A DNA stretch of 64,000 nt from Eubacterium sp. OM08-24. Lineage in GTDB: Bacteria > Bacillota > Clostridia > Oscillospirales > Acutalibacteraceae. The position numbers were made by a program, and so were the translations under genes. The notes under the pieces were generated by a model. The model was not told the DNA's origin. It saw only the letters and a program-made list of their open reading frames with translations, and did not search any database. Each line of letters starts with the position of its first letter. Position 1 is the first letter of the stretch. This document shows positions 8,889-17,395 of the stretch, piece by piece. The DNA is taken from positions 25,976 through 89,975 of the forward strand of contig NZ_QSTA01000007.1 in the NCBI RefSeq assembly GCF_003438075.1, given 5' to 3'.

Positions 8889-9365
8889 CTACCTTTTCTT
8901 TATTATCTTTATCGACTTATTCATTCTGTGCACTGAATAAAGCATACGCATTGGCGCTTTGATATACTCCCACGCTGACTTATAAAATCTGTATGAAAGC
9001 GAATTATCGGTATAGTGTTTTCCTTTTCTATAAAATGCGGTAACCACACCTATAATATTTTCGTCAGTAATTCCCCGTTCTTTATGAAACTGATTATCAC
9101 CGCAAAAAATATATTTGCCATCCTTATCAAAACCGACAACTCTGTGCAAAACAAAATCGCCGTTACTTCTTCGGTATAAAGCAACATCAAGATATTTTAG
9201 CCTGCCCTCCGGCTTTTTCAGGACAACCACATCTTCGCCGTTTCTTAGCATAGGATACATACTTGTTCCGTGCGGAGTAAATGTAACCGTGCCTCCGCTG
9301 TTAAGTTTTTCTTTAATAATTTGTATTACATCTTCAAGCTGAATTTCTTTATTATTCAAAGACAT
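8889..9365 (-). CDS. S24/S26-family (signal-peptidase-like) protein
   Basis: The 158-residue protein shows the S26 fold. It has TPHGTSMYPML with the likely catalytic Ser, LKKPEGRLKYLDVALYRR including the region where the Lys base would lie, FVLHRVVG, and a GDN(Q)FHKERG block typical of signal peptidases. It lacks an obvious N-terminal membrane anchor; a short hydrophobic or amphipathic segment is possible near the C-terminus. The ATG at 9365 is preferred because AAAGGAT sits six bases upstream; an ATG at 9371 overlaps that site. It overlaps the end of pqqD by 14 bases. Small peptidases of this type accompany PqqD-like proteins in several peptide-maturation clusters. The actual substrate is unknown. 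Confidence 0.78.
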   Translation of the reverse strand: MSLNNKEIQLEDVIQIIKEKLNSGGTVTFTPHGTSMYPMLRNGEDVVVLKKPEGRLKYLDVALYRRSNGDFVLHRVVGFDKDGKYIFCGDNQFHKERGITDENIIGVVTAFYRKGKHYTDNSLSYRFYKSAWEYIKAPMRMLYSVHRMNKSIKIIKKR

Positions 9366-9615
9366 TTGCATCCTTTAACTTATTAATAAATATATCTATA
9401 TCCGCACTTGCTTTTTCTTTTGTTACATCATACTCACTAATCATTTTAGCAATAAGTTCGTCTTTCTCAATTCCTTTTTGCAACTGTTCAAATAAGAAAG
9501 CACCCGTTTCATTAAGATTTATAACACCGTTAAAATCAAGTGTAAGACTGTTTACCGGTACCACTACATATGAATCGGCTACTTTCCTTAAAACAAAATC
9601 ATCTTTAATTTTCAT
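9352..9615 (-). CDS. PqqD-family peptide-recognition (RRE) protein
   Basis: The 87-residue protein matches the PqqD fold: a beta-hairpin N-terminus (FVLRKVADSYVVVPV), the typical LNETGAFLFEQLQ helix, then a second helix and a final helix (KASADIDIFINKLKDANVFE). PqqD-like domains bind the leader of a precursor peptide and present it to a modifying enzyme. Start choice: ATG 9615 has GAGGAG eight bases upstream; the ATG at 9621 is too close. The operon is pqqD, S26 peptidase, nucleotidyltransferase. No radical SAM enzyme, transporter or obvious precursor gene is beside it, which is odd for a RiPP cluster. Confidence 0.85.
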   Translation of the reverse strand: MKIKDDFVLRKVADSYVVVPVNSLTLDFNGVINLNETGAFLFEQLQKGIEKDELIAKMISEYDVTKEKASADIDIFINKLKDANVFE

Positions 9616-9668
9616 ACTCATTTCTCCTCATATATGAATATAAAATTTTTTAATGTGTTGATAATAAT

Positions 9669-9697
9669 ATTGTAATACATAAAGCATAAAAAAGCAA
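9669..9697 (-). promoter_or_regulatory. Sigma-A-type promoter for the pqqD operon
   Basis: On the minus strand TTGCTT (9697-9692) is followed after 17 bases by TACAAT (9674-9669). It lies about 50 bases before pqqD and just after the terminator of the upstream gene. Confidence 0.6.
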
Positions 9698-9721
9698 GTA
9701 ATGAGAGAGTTTTGAGCATAC

Positions 9722-9752
9722 AAAAAGCTCCGCAGAAAACTCTGCGGAGCTA
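9722..9752 (-). terminator. Rho-independent terminator of the surface-protein gene
   Basis: An 11-bp perfect stem (AGCTCCGCAGA, 9726-9736 with 9741-9751) and a 4-base loop, followed on the minus strand by TTTTTG. It separates the surface-protein gene at 9786-10901 from the pqqD operon. Confidence 0.85.
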
Positions 9753-9785
9753 AGTGATTAAGTATTAATTATCTGTTAAGATAAA

Positions 9786-10901
9786 TTAGTTCTCTCTTCT
9801 TCTAACGAGGAAGAATACACCTGCAGCTGCAACCATTACGCCGGCAAATACGAAGAAGATTGTTGTCTCCTGACCTGACTGTACTGAGTTAGAGCCTGAT
9901 GATGAACCATTTGATGAACCATTAGATGAAGAGCCGTTTGATGATGAACCGCTGTTTGAAGAACCACCGTTTGATTCAGCAGCATCGTTCTTAGCCTCTG
10001 CATTGTTAATCTCATCTTTGTTAACCTTTTCGCCACCCTTTGTTGGGTCTGTGCAGTTACCAAGGATACCCTCGATTGTTGCCTTCTTCTTGTTAGCAAC
10101 ATCCTGAGTCATTGTTTCTTCCTTAACAAAACCCTCAAGTTTGAAATTTACATTAGACATTACAGCGACTGGGCTGATCTTGAGTTGGTTGATAAGATCC
10201 TGTGTCTTATCTGTCTTACTTGTATCAGCAACACCCTCGTCAGAAACATAATCGAGAAGGTAGTCAGCTAAAAGTGTTACATCTGTTGTACCGTCTGCAA
10301 GAGCTGTACCGACTACTTTTGATGTTGAAGTAATAACCTTCTGCGGACCACATTCCGGATGGTTCTTCCATGCAGCCTCAGTATCTGTCTTGTTGCTGTC
10401 CTTAGGGTTCTCGATCTTGTTACCTGTTACATACACAGTATCGCCAATGCAGTTACCGTTCATGATTGTGTTGTAAATCTGAACTTGTGTATCTGCACTG
10501 AAGATTACGCAATATAAGTTCTTGCTGCCGGCATTCTGAATTTCTTCAGCGTTGCCTGTCTTTGTTATATCATAAGAATAAAGATCGTCGCTTTCCTTTT
10601 TGCACAATTCTTTCTTTGTCTGCCAGCTTGGCCATTTACCTGTACCGTCAGCTCTCCAGACGTGGCAATAGATCTTTTCAAAGTTTTTCCAACCTGCACT
10701 CTTTACATCAAAGTAAATCTTTGTGCCGGCACCTACCTGTGACTCGTCACCTGCTGCTACTGCTGAAGAATCGTCAGCTGCTACTGCAGACTCGTCATTT
10801 GCTGCTACTGCGTCCTCTGCCTCAGCTGCGCTTGCTGCAAATGCCCCTGCTGAAAGCACTAATGTTGAAGCAAGAGCAAGGCTCATTACTTTTTTGAACA
10901 T
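9786..10901 (-). CDS. Secreted, membrane-anchored protein with CBM26-like starch-binding module
   Basis: The 371-residue protein has a signal peptide (about 1-26). A short tandem repeat follows: AVAANDES, AVAADDSS, AVAAGDES. A beta-rich module at about 55-160 begins TKIYFDVKSAGW and continues CHVWRADGTGKWPSWQTK. Its Trp-rich 'YFDN-VHVW-WP' layout resembles CBM25/CBM26 starch-binding modules; this is a pattern match, not a proven fold. A Cys/Thr-rich stretch, a conserved-looking helical region (LLADYLLDYV), a long Gly/Ser/Asn linker and a C-terminal membrane helix ending RRREN follow. There is no LPXTG motif. The layout suggests a cell-surface binding protein rather than an enzyme. The promoter at 10958-10986 and the terminator at 9722 define a single-gene transcript. 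Confidence 0.7.
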   Translation of the reverse strand: MFKKVMSLALASTLVLSAGAFAASAAEAEDAVAANDESAVAADDSSAVAAGDESQVGAGTKIYFDVKSAGWKNFEKIYCHVWRADGTGKWPSWQTKKELCKKESDDLYSYDITKTGNAEEIQNAGSKNLYCVIFSADTQVQIYNTIMNGNCIGDTVYVTGNKIENPKDSNKTDTEAAWKNHPECGPQKVITSTSKVVGTALADGTTDVTLLADYLLDYVSDEGVADTSKTDKTQDLINQLKISPVAVMSNVNFKLEGFVKEETMTQDVANKKKATIEGILGNCTDPTKGGEKVNKDEINNAEAKNDAAESNGGSSNSGSSSNGSSSNGSSNGSSSGSNSVQSGQETTIFFVFAGVMVAAAGVFFLVRRREN

Positions 10902-10957
10902 TTTAAATCTCCTCCATTGTTCTTTTAACTTTAGGAATATACTATTCCATTGGAATT

Positions 10958-10986
10958 ATTATACATCAAATATTACAAAACTTCAA
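10958..10986 (-). promoter_or_regulatory. Sigma-A-type promoter of the surface-protein gene
   Basis: On the minus strand TTGAAG (10986-10981), 17-base spacer, TATAAT (10963-10958). It lies about 57 bases before the ATG, which has a GGAGGAG ribosome binding site. Confidence 0.7.
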
Positions 10987-11118
10987 TACTTTAATTTCTT
11001 TTTACCGTTGTTTTAATATACAATCTTGCTAGACTGTTTTTAGTAGTTCTAAACAATAATAGCAATAAATTGCAAACTTTCAGACAACAAAAATCAAATT
11101 ATGTGGATTTTGCAACAT

Positions 11119-13752
11119 TTATGCCTTAATCATACCATATACAGTTTCTTTAACGATAGCAAGTGCTTCATCAATCTTTTCAGGATTTTTTGCACCTGCC
11201 ATAGCAAGGTCAGGCTTACCGCCGCCGTTGCCGCCCGCTGCCTGTGCAACAGCCTTAACGAGTTTGCCTGCATTTACGCCGAGTGCCTTAGCATCTTTAC
11301 CGCAAGATGCGGCAAATGTAACCTTGCCGTCATTTTCACAAGCAAGTACAACTACAGAAAGCGGAGCAACATCTTTTGTTCTCTCGCACATTGCACGAAG
11401 TGCGTCAGCGTTTGCATTGTCAATTTTTTTAGCAATAATTCTTACGCCGTTTTCAATTTCAGAATTAATAAAGAGGTTGTCAACCTGCATAGCGGCAAGC
11501 TTTGTGTTAAGCTCTGCAATTTCTTTCTGCTGATCATGAAGTAAGGTTGCAATCTTCTGTGCACCCTCTTCAAGAGCCTTTGTATTTGAAATCTTGAGTG
11601 TTTCACAAACATTAAGTACAGTTTCACGAACATCGTTCATATACTGAAGAACACTAATACCTGTGATAGCCTCAATTCTTCTTACACCCGATGCAACAGA
11701 GCCCTCCTGACGGATTCTGAACAAGCCGAGGCTTGATGTATTTGTAGCATGTGTACCGCCGCAGAACTCAACGGAGAACTCACCGATGCTTACAACTCGT
11801 ACAACATCGCCGTACTTCTCGCCGAACAATGCCATAGCGCCGAGTTTCTTTGCCTCTTCGATTGGCATTTCCTTTGTAATAACAGGGATAGATGCAAGAA
11901 TCTTCTTGTTTACAAGGTCTTCGACTTTCTTAAGTTCTTCATCTGTTAGAGCCTCAAAGTGAGTAAAGTCAAAACGAACCGAATGGTCTGTTACAAGCTG
12001 ACCTGCCTGATGAACATGATTGCCGAGAACTTCACGAAGTGCGGCCTGTAAAAGGTGAGCCGCTGTGTGGTTACGCATAATATTTGCTCTTCTGTCAAAG
12101 TCAACGATTGCACGAAGTTCTGTGCCAACCTCAAGTGTGCCGCTCTTAACGGTACATGAATGGAGATATACACCCGAAGCATCCTTAGTTGTATCGTCAA
12201 CATCAACCTCAAGAGTACCTGCCTCCATTACACCTGTGTCGCCTACCTGTCCGCCGCTCTCTGCATAGAACGGAGTTTTGTCAAGAACTACAAGTGCGGT
12301 TTCGTTCTCGCCTACGCTGTCAACTCTTATGCCGTCCTTAATAATAGCAACAACCTTGCTGCCTGTGTTAAGGTCTGTATAGCCGCAGAACTCTGTTTTA
12401 GCAATATCAGAAAGGTCTGTTGAATCTGAAATCCAAGCGTCTGTGTCTTCTTTCTTTCTTGCATCTCTTGAACGCTGTTTCTGCTCTTTCAAAAGCTCGT
12501 GGAAACGGTCAACATCAACATCTATGCCCTGCTCCGAAAGAATTTCTCTTGTAAGGTCAATCGGGAAACCGTAAGTATCGTTGAGCTTAAATGCGTCCTC
12601 ACCGCTGAGTACCTTAATGTCCTGATCATCAACAATGCCCTGCAAAAGTTTAAAACCCTGGTCGATTGTTTTCTGGAAACTCTCTTCCTCAACTCTGATA
12701 ATCTTTGTAATAAACTCCTGCTTTTCTCTTAATTCAGGATATGCCGACTCGTTTTCTTTTATTACAGTTTCGCAAACCTTATATAAGAAAGCATCTTTGT
12801 AGCCTAAAAGTCTGCCATGACGAGCAGCTCTTCTAAGCAAACGACGGAGAACATAGCCCTTGCCCTCGTTTGACGGGAGAACACCGTCGCCAATCATAAA
12901 TGTTGTGCTACGGATATGGTCGGTGATAACTCGGAGTGAAATATCCTTTTTATCGTCCTCACCGTAATTTACACCTGTAATTTCAGAAATCTTCTTCATA
13001 ATATTCTGAACAGTGTCAACTAAGAAAAGGTTGTCAACGCCCTGCATTACACAAGCAAGTCTTTCAAGACCCATACCTGTATCAATGTTAGGATGAGCAA
13101 GCGGAGTGTAGTTGCCGTTGCCGTCGTTTTCAAACTGTGAGAATACAATGTTCCATACCTCAACGAAACGGTCACACTCGCAGCCGACATGACAGTCAGG
13201 TTTGCCGCAGCCCTTTTCATCGCCACGATCAAAGTAAATTTCAGAACATGGGCCGCAAGGACCTGAACCATGCTCCCAGAAGTTGTCTTCTTTGCCGAGT
13301 CTTACCATATGAGATGGATCTACGCCGATTTCTTCTGTCCAAATTTTATAAGCCTCGTCATCGTTTTCATAAATAGAAACATAGAGCTTGTCAACAGGCA
13401 TTTCGAGAACCTTTGTAAAGAACTCCCATGCCCAAGCTGTAGCCTCATGCTTGAAATAGTCACCGAAAGAGAAGTTACCGAGCATTTCAAAGTATGTGCC
13501 GTGACGGGCAGTAATACCTACCCTCTCAATATCGGGAGTACGGATACACTTCTGACAGGTTGTTACACGCTTTCTCGGTGGTGTAACCTCGCCTGTAAAG
13601 TACTTTTTCATCGGTGCCATACCACTGTTGATAAGCAGAAGGCTGTTGTCGTCCTTTGGAACAAGCGAAAAGCTCGGAAGTCTTAAATGTCCTTTGCTTT
13701 CAAAAAATGAAAGAAACTTTTCACGAAGTTCGTTAAGTCCTGTCCATTCCAT
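11119..13752 (-). CDS. alaS: Alanyl-tRNA synthetase
   Basis: The 877-residue enzyme charges tRNA-Ala. The class II catalytic domain opens with LNELREKFLSFFESKGH and SFSLVPKDDNSLLLINSGMAPMKKYF (shown here in part). The C-terminal half holds the editing domain, with HTAAHLLQAALREVLG and later CGGTHATNT zinc-site residues. A DHHA1-like tail ends GGGGKPDLAMAG. Length and domain order are normal. The true start is ATG 13752 with AAGGAG eight bases upstream; a longer frame to 13854 runs through the T-box terminator and is rejected. Expression should respond to uncharged tRNA-Ala through the leader at 13788-14032. Confidence 0.97.
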   Translation of the reverse strand: MEWTGLNELREKFLSFFESKGHLRLPSFSLVPKDDNSLLLINSGMAPMKKYFTGEVTPPRKRVTTCQKCIRTPDIERVGITARHGTYFEMLGNFSFGDYFKHEATAWAWEFFTKVLEMPVDKLYVSIYENDDEAYKIWTEEIGVDPSHMVRLGKEDNFWEHGSGPCGPCSEIYFDRGDEKGCGKPDCHVGCECDRFVEVWNIVFSQFENDGNGNYTPLAHPNIDTGMGLERLACVMQGVDNLFLVDTVQNIMKKISEITGVNYGEDDKKDISLRVITDHIRSTTFMIGDGVLPSNEGKGYVLRRLLRRAARHGRLLGYKDAFLYKVCETVIKENESAYPELREKQEFITKIIRVEEESFQKTIDQGFKLLQGIVDDQDIKVLSGEDAFKLNDTYGFPIDLTREILSEQGIDVDVDRFHELLKEQKQRSRDARKKEDTDAWISDSTDLSDIAKTEFCGYTDLNTGSKVVAIIKDGIRVDSVGENETALVVLDKTPFYAESGGQVGDTGVMEAGTLEVDVDDTTKDASGVYLHSCTVKSGTLEVGTELRAIVDFDRRANIMRNHTAAHLLQAALREVLGNHVHQAGQLVTDHSVRFDFTHFEALTDEELKKVEDLVNKKILASIPVITKEMPIEEAKKLGAMALFGEKYGDVVRVVSIGEFSVEFCGGTHATNTSSLGLFRIRQEGSVASGVRRIEAITGISVLQYMNDVRETVLNVCETLKISNTKALEEGAQKIATLLHDQQKEIAELNTKLAAMQVDNLFINSEIENGVRIIAKKIDNANADALRAMCERTKDVAPLSVVVLACENDGKVTFAASCGKDAKALGVNAGKLVKAVAQAAGGNGGGKPDLAMAGAKNPEKIDEALAIVKETVYGMIKA

Positions 13753-13787
13753 TAAAAATCTCTCCTTAAAAAATTTGCAAAATAAAA

Positions 13788-14032
13788 TCCTGCCCCATAA
13801 AAATGGGACAGGAGAATAATTCCTGCGGTACCACCCAAATTGGTGCTTAAACACCCTCTTTGAGTAATCTTACGATTACAATCCTTAACGCAGATATACG
13901 CTGTGCTTAGTCACACAGAGCTCAGGGGCAGCGTGCTGTAAACATTCATAAAGTCTTGCACCGACCGACTTCTCTCTGAAAGAACGAGATACAGCTAATC
14001 CCGTCAACGCCAATTACATATACTTTTTATTC
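13788..14032 (-). ncRNA. T-box riboswitch leader of alaS
   Basis: On the minus strand the leader contains an AGAGAG-type distal Stem I segment near 13975-13985 and GTCGGTGCAAGAC-like sequence beyond it. The hallmark T-box TGGGTGGTACCGCAGGAA lies at 13837-13820 and supplies the bulge that pairs with the tRNA acceptor end. The terminator stem TCCTGTCCCAT / ATGGGGCAGGA (13813-13788) runs into TTTTATTTT. The T-box and terminator halves overlap (AGGA... shared), as needed for the switch. I did not resolve the specifier codon by eye; alanine is expected from the downstream gene. Confidence 0.92.
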
Positions 14033-14038
14033 AGTAGC

Positions 14039-14067
14039 ATTATAAAACTAATTATTCACAATGTCAA
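14039..14067 (-). promoter_or_regulatory. Consensus sigma-A promoter of the alaS T-box leader
   Basis: On the minus strand a perfect TTGACA (14067-14062), an exact 17-base spacer and a perfect TATAAT (14044-14039). Transcription should start near 14032, at the beginning of the T-box leader. Confidence 0.92.
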
Positions 14068-14130
14068 GTGAATATCGGAAATTTTCTGATATTTTTCTTT
14101 TTTAGTACCGCAACAATCGCATTAATTTTG

Positions 14131-14159
14131 TTGCATATTGCGACACAAAATGATATAAT
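14131..14159 (+). promoter_or_regulatory. Sigma-A-type promoter for thyX and the downstream run
   Basis: TTGCAT (14131-14136), 17-base spacer, TATAAT (14154-14159), about 35 bases before the thyX ribosome binding site. It is back to back with the alaS promoter. Confidence 0.7.
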
Positions 14160-14200
14160 ACATTTATATATGTTTTTATATCACTTTGGAGGAGATTATT

Positions 14201-15001
14201 TTGAGTGCTAAGGTCACTTTACTTACTTACACACCGAATCCCGAAATGACGGTTGCAATGGCTGCCAAGCTGTGCTACTCACCGTCTGAAATATCAAATA
14301 TAAGAGATGGTCTTACTGAGGAAAAGACCGCTGATTTTATAGATATGCTTGCAAACATCGGACACGGCAGTCCGTTTGAGCACGCATCCTTTACCTTTGG
14401 CATTGAGGGCATTTCAAGAGCTTGTTCGCACCAGCTCGTAAGACATAGAATTGCATCTTACAGTCAGCAGTCGCAGCGTTATGTTGACGGCACAAAGTTC
14501 GATTTTGTAACACCGCCTGAAATTGCAAAAAACGAAAAGGCGCTTGCCGCTTACAACAAAGTCATAGAAATGCAGTCAAAGGCTTACAGCGAAGTTCGTA
14601 ACGCACTTGTTGCAGGATATATCAGAGAAGAAACAGGCATAACCGAGGGCAGTGACGAAGAGGTAATTGAAAATTTCAGAAATGAAAACAAAGCAAAATT
14701 CAATGCTTTTGTAAAAAAGGCTAACGAGGACGCAAGATTTATTCTTCCCAATGCCTCAACCACAAAAATTGTATGCACCTTTAATGCAAGAAGTCTTGAG
14801 AATTTCTTTGCACACCGCTGCTGTAACCGTGCACAGTGGGAAATCAGAGATGTTGCCGAGCAAATGCTTAAACAATGTCTTGAAGTTGCTCCGCATTTAT
14901 TTAAAAACTGCGGCCCTGCGTGTTTGTTCGGCGCTTGCCCCGAGGGTAAAATGAGCTGCGGCAAAATGAAAGAAGTACGCAAAAAATATGGCAGAGAGTA
15001 A
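14201..15001 (+). CDS. thyX: FAD-dependent thymidylate synthase
   Basis: ThyX makes dTMP from dUMP using methylene-tetrahydrofolate and FAD, and is unrelated to ThyA. The 266-residue protein carries the diagnostic RHRxxSxxxxSxR motif as RHRIASYSQQSQR, preceded by FGIEGISRACSHQLV. The C-terminal NFFAHRCCNRAQWEIR matches the substrate-binding end. The start is taken as TTG at 14201 because GGAGGAG lies seven bases upstream; the in-frame TTG at 14186 lies inside that site. The next gene is thymidylate kinase, so the pair covers dUMP to dTDP. A second cluster member, 5-formyl-THF cyclo-ligase, links the region to folate supply. Confidence 0.95.
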   Translation: MSAKVTLLTYTPNPEMTVAMAAKLCYSPSEISNIRDGLTEEKTADFIDMLANIGHGSPFEHASFTFGIEGISRACSHQLVRHRIASYSQQSQRYVDGTKFDFVTPPEIAKNEKALAAYNKVIEMQSKAYSEVRNALVAGYIREETGITEGSDEEVIENFRNENKAKFNAFVKKANEDARFILPNASTTKIVCTFNARSLENFFAHRCCNRAQWEIRDVAEQMLKQCLEVAPHLFKNCGPACLFGACPEGKMSCGKMKEVRKKYGRE

Positions 15002-15046
15002 TATTTTAATTATATTTTTGAATAATAGAAATGGATAGGAACAAAA

Positions 15047-15718
15047 ATGAGTGCAAAATTCATTGTAATAGAGGGTCTTGACGGAAGTGGAAAGGCTACC
15101 CAAACAAAAATCCTGTTTGATAAAATTTCAGCAATGGGAAAAAGCATTAAAAGACTTGAATTTCCCGATTACGCAAACGAAAGCTCGGCACTTGTAAAAA
15201 TGTATCTCGACGGAGAATTCGGCAGTAATCCGAATGATGTAAACGCTTATGCCGCTTCGTCCTTTTATGCGGTAGACAGAGTGGCAAGTTTTCTTAAATT
15301 TTGGAAAAAAGATTACGATAACAGTGATGTGATTTTAAGCGACAGATACGCTACATCCAATATAATTTATCAGATGTCTAAACTTGACAAATCGGAGTGG
15401 GACAACTTTATTGAATGGCAGGAAGATTTTGAATACAATAAACTTTCTGTTCCTAAGCCCGACAAGGTTATTTACCTTGATGTTGAACCCGAAGTTTCTC
15501 AAAAACTTATGAGCAAGCGTTACGAGGGTGACGAAAGCAAAAAAGATTTACACGAAAAAAACTTTGCATTTTTACTCGAATGCAGAAAATCGGCACTTTA
15601 CGCCGCAAAAAAATGCGGTTGGACAGTAATTAACTGTTGTGAAAACGGTGAAATCAAGCCGATAGAATCAATAGCAGAGGAAATAGAAAAGGCGGCTGAA
15701 CTTAATAATTTATGTTAA
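15047..15718 (+). CDS. tmk: Thymidylate kinase
   Basis: The 223-residue protein phosphorylates dTMP to dTDP. The P-loop is at the N-terminus (IEGLDGSGKATQT, about residues 8-20). A DR(Y) pair appears in LSDRYATSNIIYQM, and the lid region follows VIYLDVEPE. Length is normal to slightly long. It lies 45 bases after thyX, which makes its substrate. Its end overlaps the next gene by 7 bases, so this is a compact operon. Confidence 0.93.
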   Translation: MSAKFIVIEGLDGSGKATQTKILFDKISAMGKSIKRLEFPDYANESSALVKMYLDGEFGSNPNDVNAYAASSFYAVDRVASFLKFWKKDYDNSDVILSDRYATSNIIYQMSKLDKSEWDNFIEWQEDFEYNKLSVPKPDKVIYLDVEPEVSQKLMSKRYEGDESKKDLHEKNFAFLLECRKSALYAAKKCGWTVINCCENGEIKPIESIAEEIEKAAELNNLC

Positions 15719-16608
15719 ACTTTAGGCTGATAGAAAAATCGGATATTAATAATTTTCAGAAATACTATGATAATCCGGAGGGAATATCGCTTACCACAAA
15801 TATTTTAAGCGCTTACCTTTGGCGAAACGAGTATAATATTAAATTTGCTTTTTACAACGACTGCCTTATCAAGGCATATTTTAACAATGACGGTACGGTA
15901 TGGGGATATTGTCTGCCGCATGGCGAGGATATTAAACCTGCTGTTGATGAAATCATTAAAGACGCATATGAGCGTGGACAAAAGCCTTTTATCGTAATGC
16001 TTACAGACGCACAAAGGATAAAACTCGAAACTCTGTATCCGTCAGAATTTAATTACGAATTTTCCCCTGAAAATCAGGAGTATGTGTATTTATCCGAAGA
16101 TTTAATAAATCTTTCGGGCAGAAAATTCCACGCAAAGCGAAACCATATTTCAAAATTCAAAAACACCTATCCGAATTTTAGGTTTGAGGAAATTACAAAT
16201 TCAAACAAAGAGGACGCTTACAAGGTTATGTTGGATTGGTGCGCCGAAAATGACATAGATATAGAAAACTATGAAGAAAAGCACGCCATAAGGGAATCGC
16301 TTGACAATATGGAAGAATTTAAAATGCGTGGCGGTATTGTATATGTTGACAGCAAAGCTGTTGCCATGACGCTCGGTTGCGAGATCTCCCCTATTGCCTT
16401 TGACATTTGCTTTGAAAAAGCCCTGCGTGAATATGACGGCATTTATGCTGTTATCAATAATGAATTTGCCAAAACGCTGTCTTCTTATAAATATATAAAC
16501 CGTGAAGAAGATATGGGTATAGAGGGACTTAAAAAGTCCAAACTCTCATATAATCCCATAATTCTGATTGCGAGGTATAACGCAACATTAAAAAATGATG
16601 GAAATTAA
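15712..16608 (+). CDS. DUF2156 (aminoacyl-phosphatidylglycerol-type acyltransferase-fold) protein
   Basis: The 298-residue soluble protein has the double GNAT-like fold of the DUF2156 / lysyl-phosphatidylglycerol synthetase C-terminal domain. Blocks seen are LSAYLWRNEYNIKF near the N-terminus, FHAKRNHISKFK (the typical 'KRNHIRKF'-type signature) and the late YDGIYAVINNEFAKTL followed by NREEDMGIEGLKKSK. It lacks the membrane flippase half of MprF, so lipid aminoacylation is not implied. It overlaps both neighbours (7 bases with tmk, 14 with the GNAT gene), indicating strict co-translation. The substrate is unknown. Confidence 0.82.
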   Translation: MLNFRLIEKSDINNFQKYYDNPEGISLTTNILSAYLWRNEYNIKFAFYNDCLIKAYFNNDGTVWGYCLPHGEDIKPAVDEIIKDAYERGQKPFIVMLTDAQRIKLETLYPSEFNYEFSPENQEYVYLSEDLINLSGRKFHAKRNHISKFKNTYPNFRFEEITNSNKEDAYKVMLDWCAENDIDIENYEEKHAIRESLDNMEEFKMRGGIVYVDSKAVAMTLGCEISPIAFDICFEKALREYDGIYAVINNEFAKTLSSYKYINREEDMGIEGLKKSKLSYNPIILIARYNATLKNDGN

Positions 16609-17377
16609 TTTTTGTAAACCCGACAGTTCCGATATTAAATCACTTAAAAAGCTTTGGCTTTCATCTTTTGATGAAGAACCGAAAGCTGTTGATTTATTTT
16701 TTGACAAATGTTTTAACGCAAAACAAACTTATATTGCAAAGTACGGCGAAAAAATCATTTCCGCACTTTATCTTATAAGTGCAAGTTTTAACGGTCAAAA
16801 AGCTCATTATCTTTGCGGTGCGTCAACCCATAAAGATTTTCGCAAGCAAGGCATTATGAGCAAATTAATTAAATACGCTCTTGAAGATTCGGCAAAAAGC
16901 GGAGATAAGTATTCCTTTCTTTTCCCTGCAAACGATAATCTTTATAACTATTATCAAAATTTCGGTTATCGTGAAAACTGCATTGCTTATATTTCCGATT
17001 TTTCAAGAAATGATTTACTTTCTTTGCAGGAATTAAATTTCAGCGAAAATAATATTCTCAAGCAGGGTAATGACTTTAAGAATTTTGCTGTCGAATATTA
17101 TTCAACATATAATATAAAAAATGTTAAAAGCAAAAATTATTTTGCATTGTTTGAAGAAAATGAAAATACGGCAGAAGTGTTTTATTTTGATTTTAAAGAA
17201 AACAACTTTAAAAATATGGTAAATGATATTCTGCAAAATACAAAGGCTGAACATTTTATATTTACACACAACAGGCTGTTTAATAATGCTCAAAAAATCC
17301 GATACGGAATGGTTAAACCGCTTAAAAGCGGACAGGCTGTGCCAACGGATATTTATATAGGAATTACATTAAATTAA
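16595..17377 (+). CDS. GNAT-family N-acetyltransferase
   Basis: The 260-residue protein has a GNAT fold. The acetyl-CoA loop region reads STHKDFRKQGIMSKLIKYAL, matching the V-x-x-x-x-R/Q-x-x-G-x-G/A signature. LFPANDNLYNYYQNFGYREN follows and closes the domain. A C-terminal extension of about 110 residues of unknown role completes it, as in Eis-like acetyltransferases. Two consecutive ATGs (16595 and 16598) can serve as start. It overlaps the DUF2156 gene by 14 bases, so the two may act on the same or related substrates. The acceptor is unknown. Confidence 0.82.
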   Translation: MMEINFCKPDSSDIKSLKKLWLSSFDEEPKAVDLFFDKCFNAKQTYIAKYGEKIISALYLISASFNGQKAHYLCGASTHKDFRKQGIMSKLIKYALEDSAKSGDKYSFLFPANDNLYNYYQNFGYRENCIAYISDFSRNDLLSLQELNFSENNILKQGNDFKNFAVEYYSTYNIKNVKSKNYFALFEENENTAEVFYFDFKENNFKNMVNDILQNTKAEHFIFTHNRLFNNAQKIRYGMVKPLKSGQAVPTDIYIGITLN

Positions 17378-17395
17378 TATAGAAAGGGTATTGCT

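Noticed and set aside
13753..13854. N-terminal extension of alaS
   Set aside because: It would be encoded by the T-box terminator; ATG 13752 has a proper ribosome binding site.
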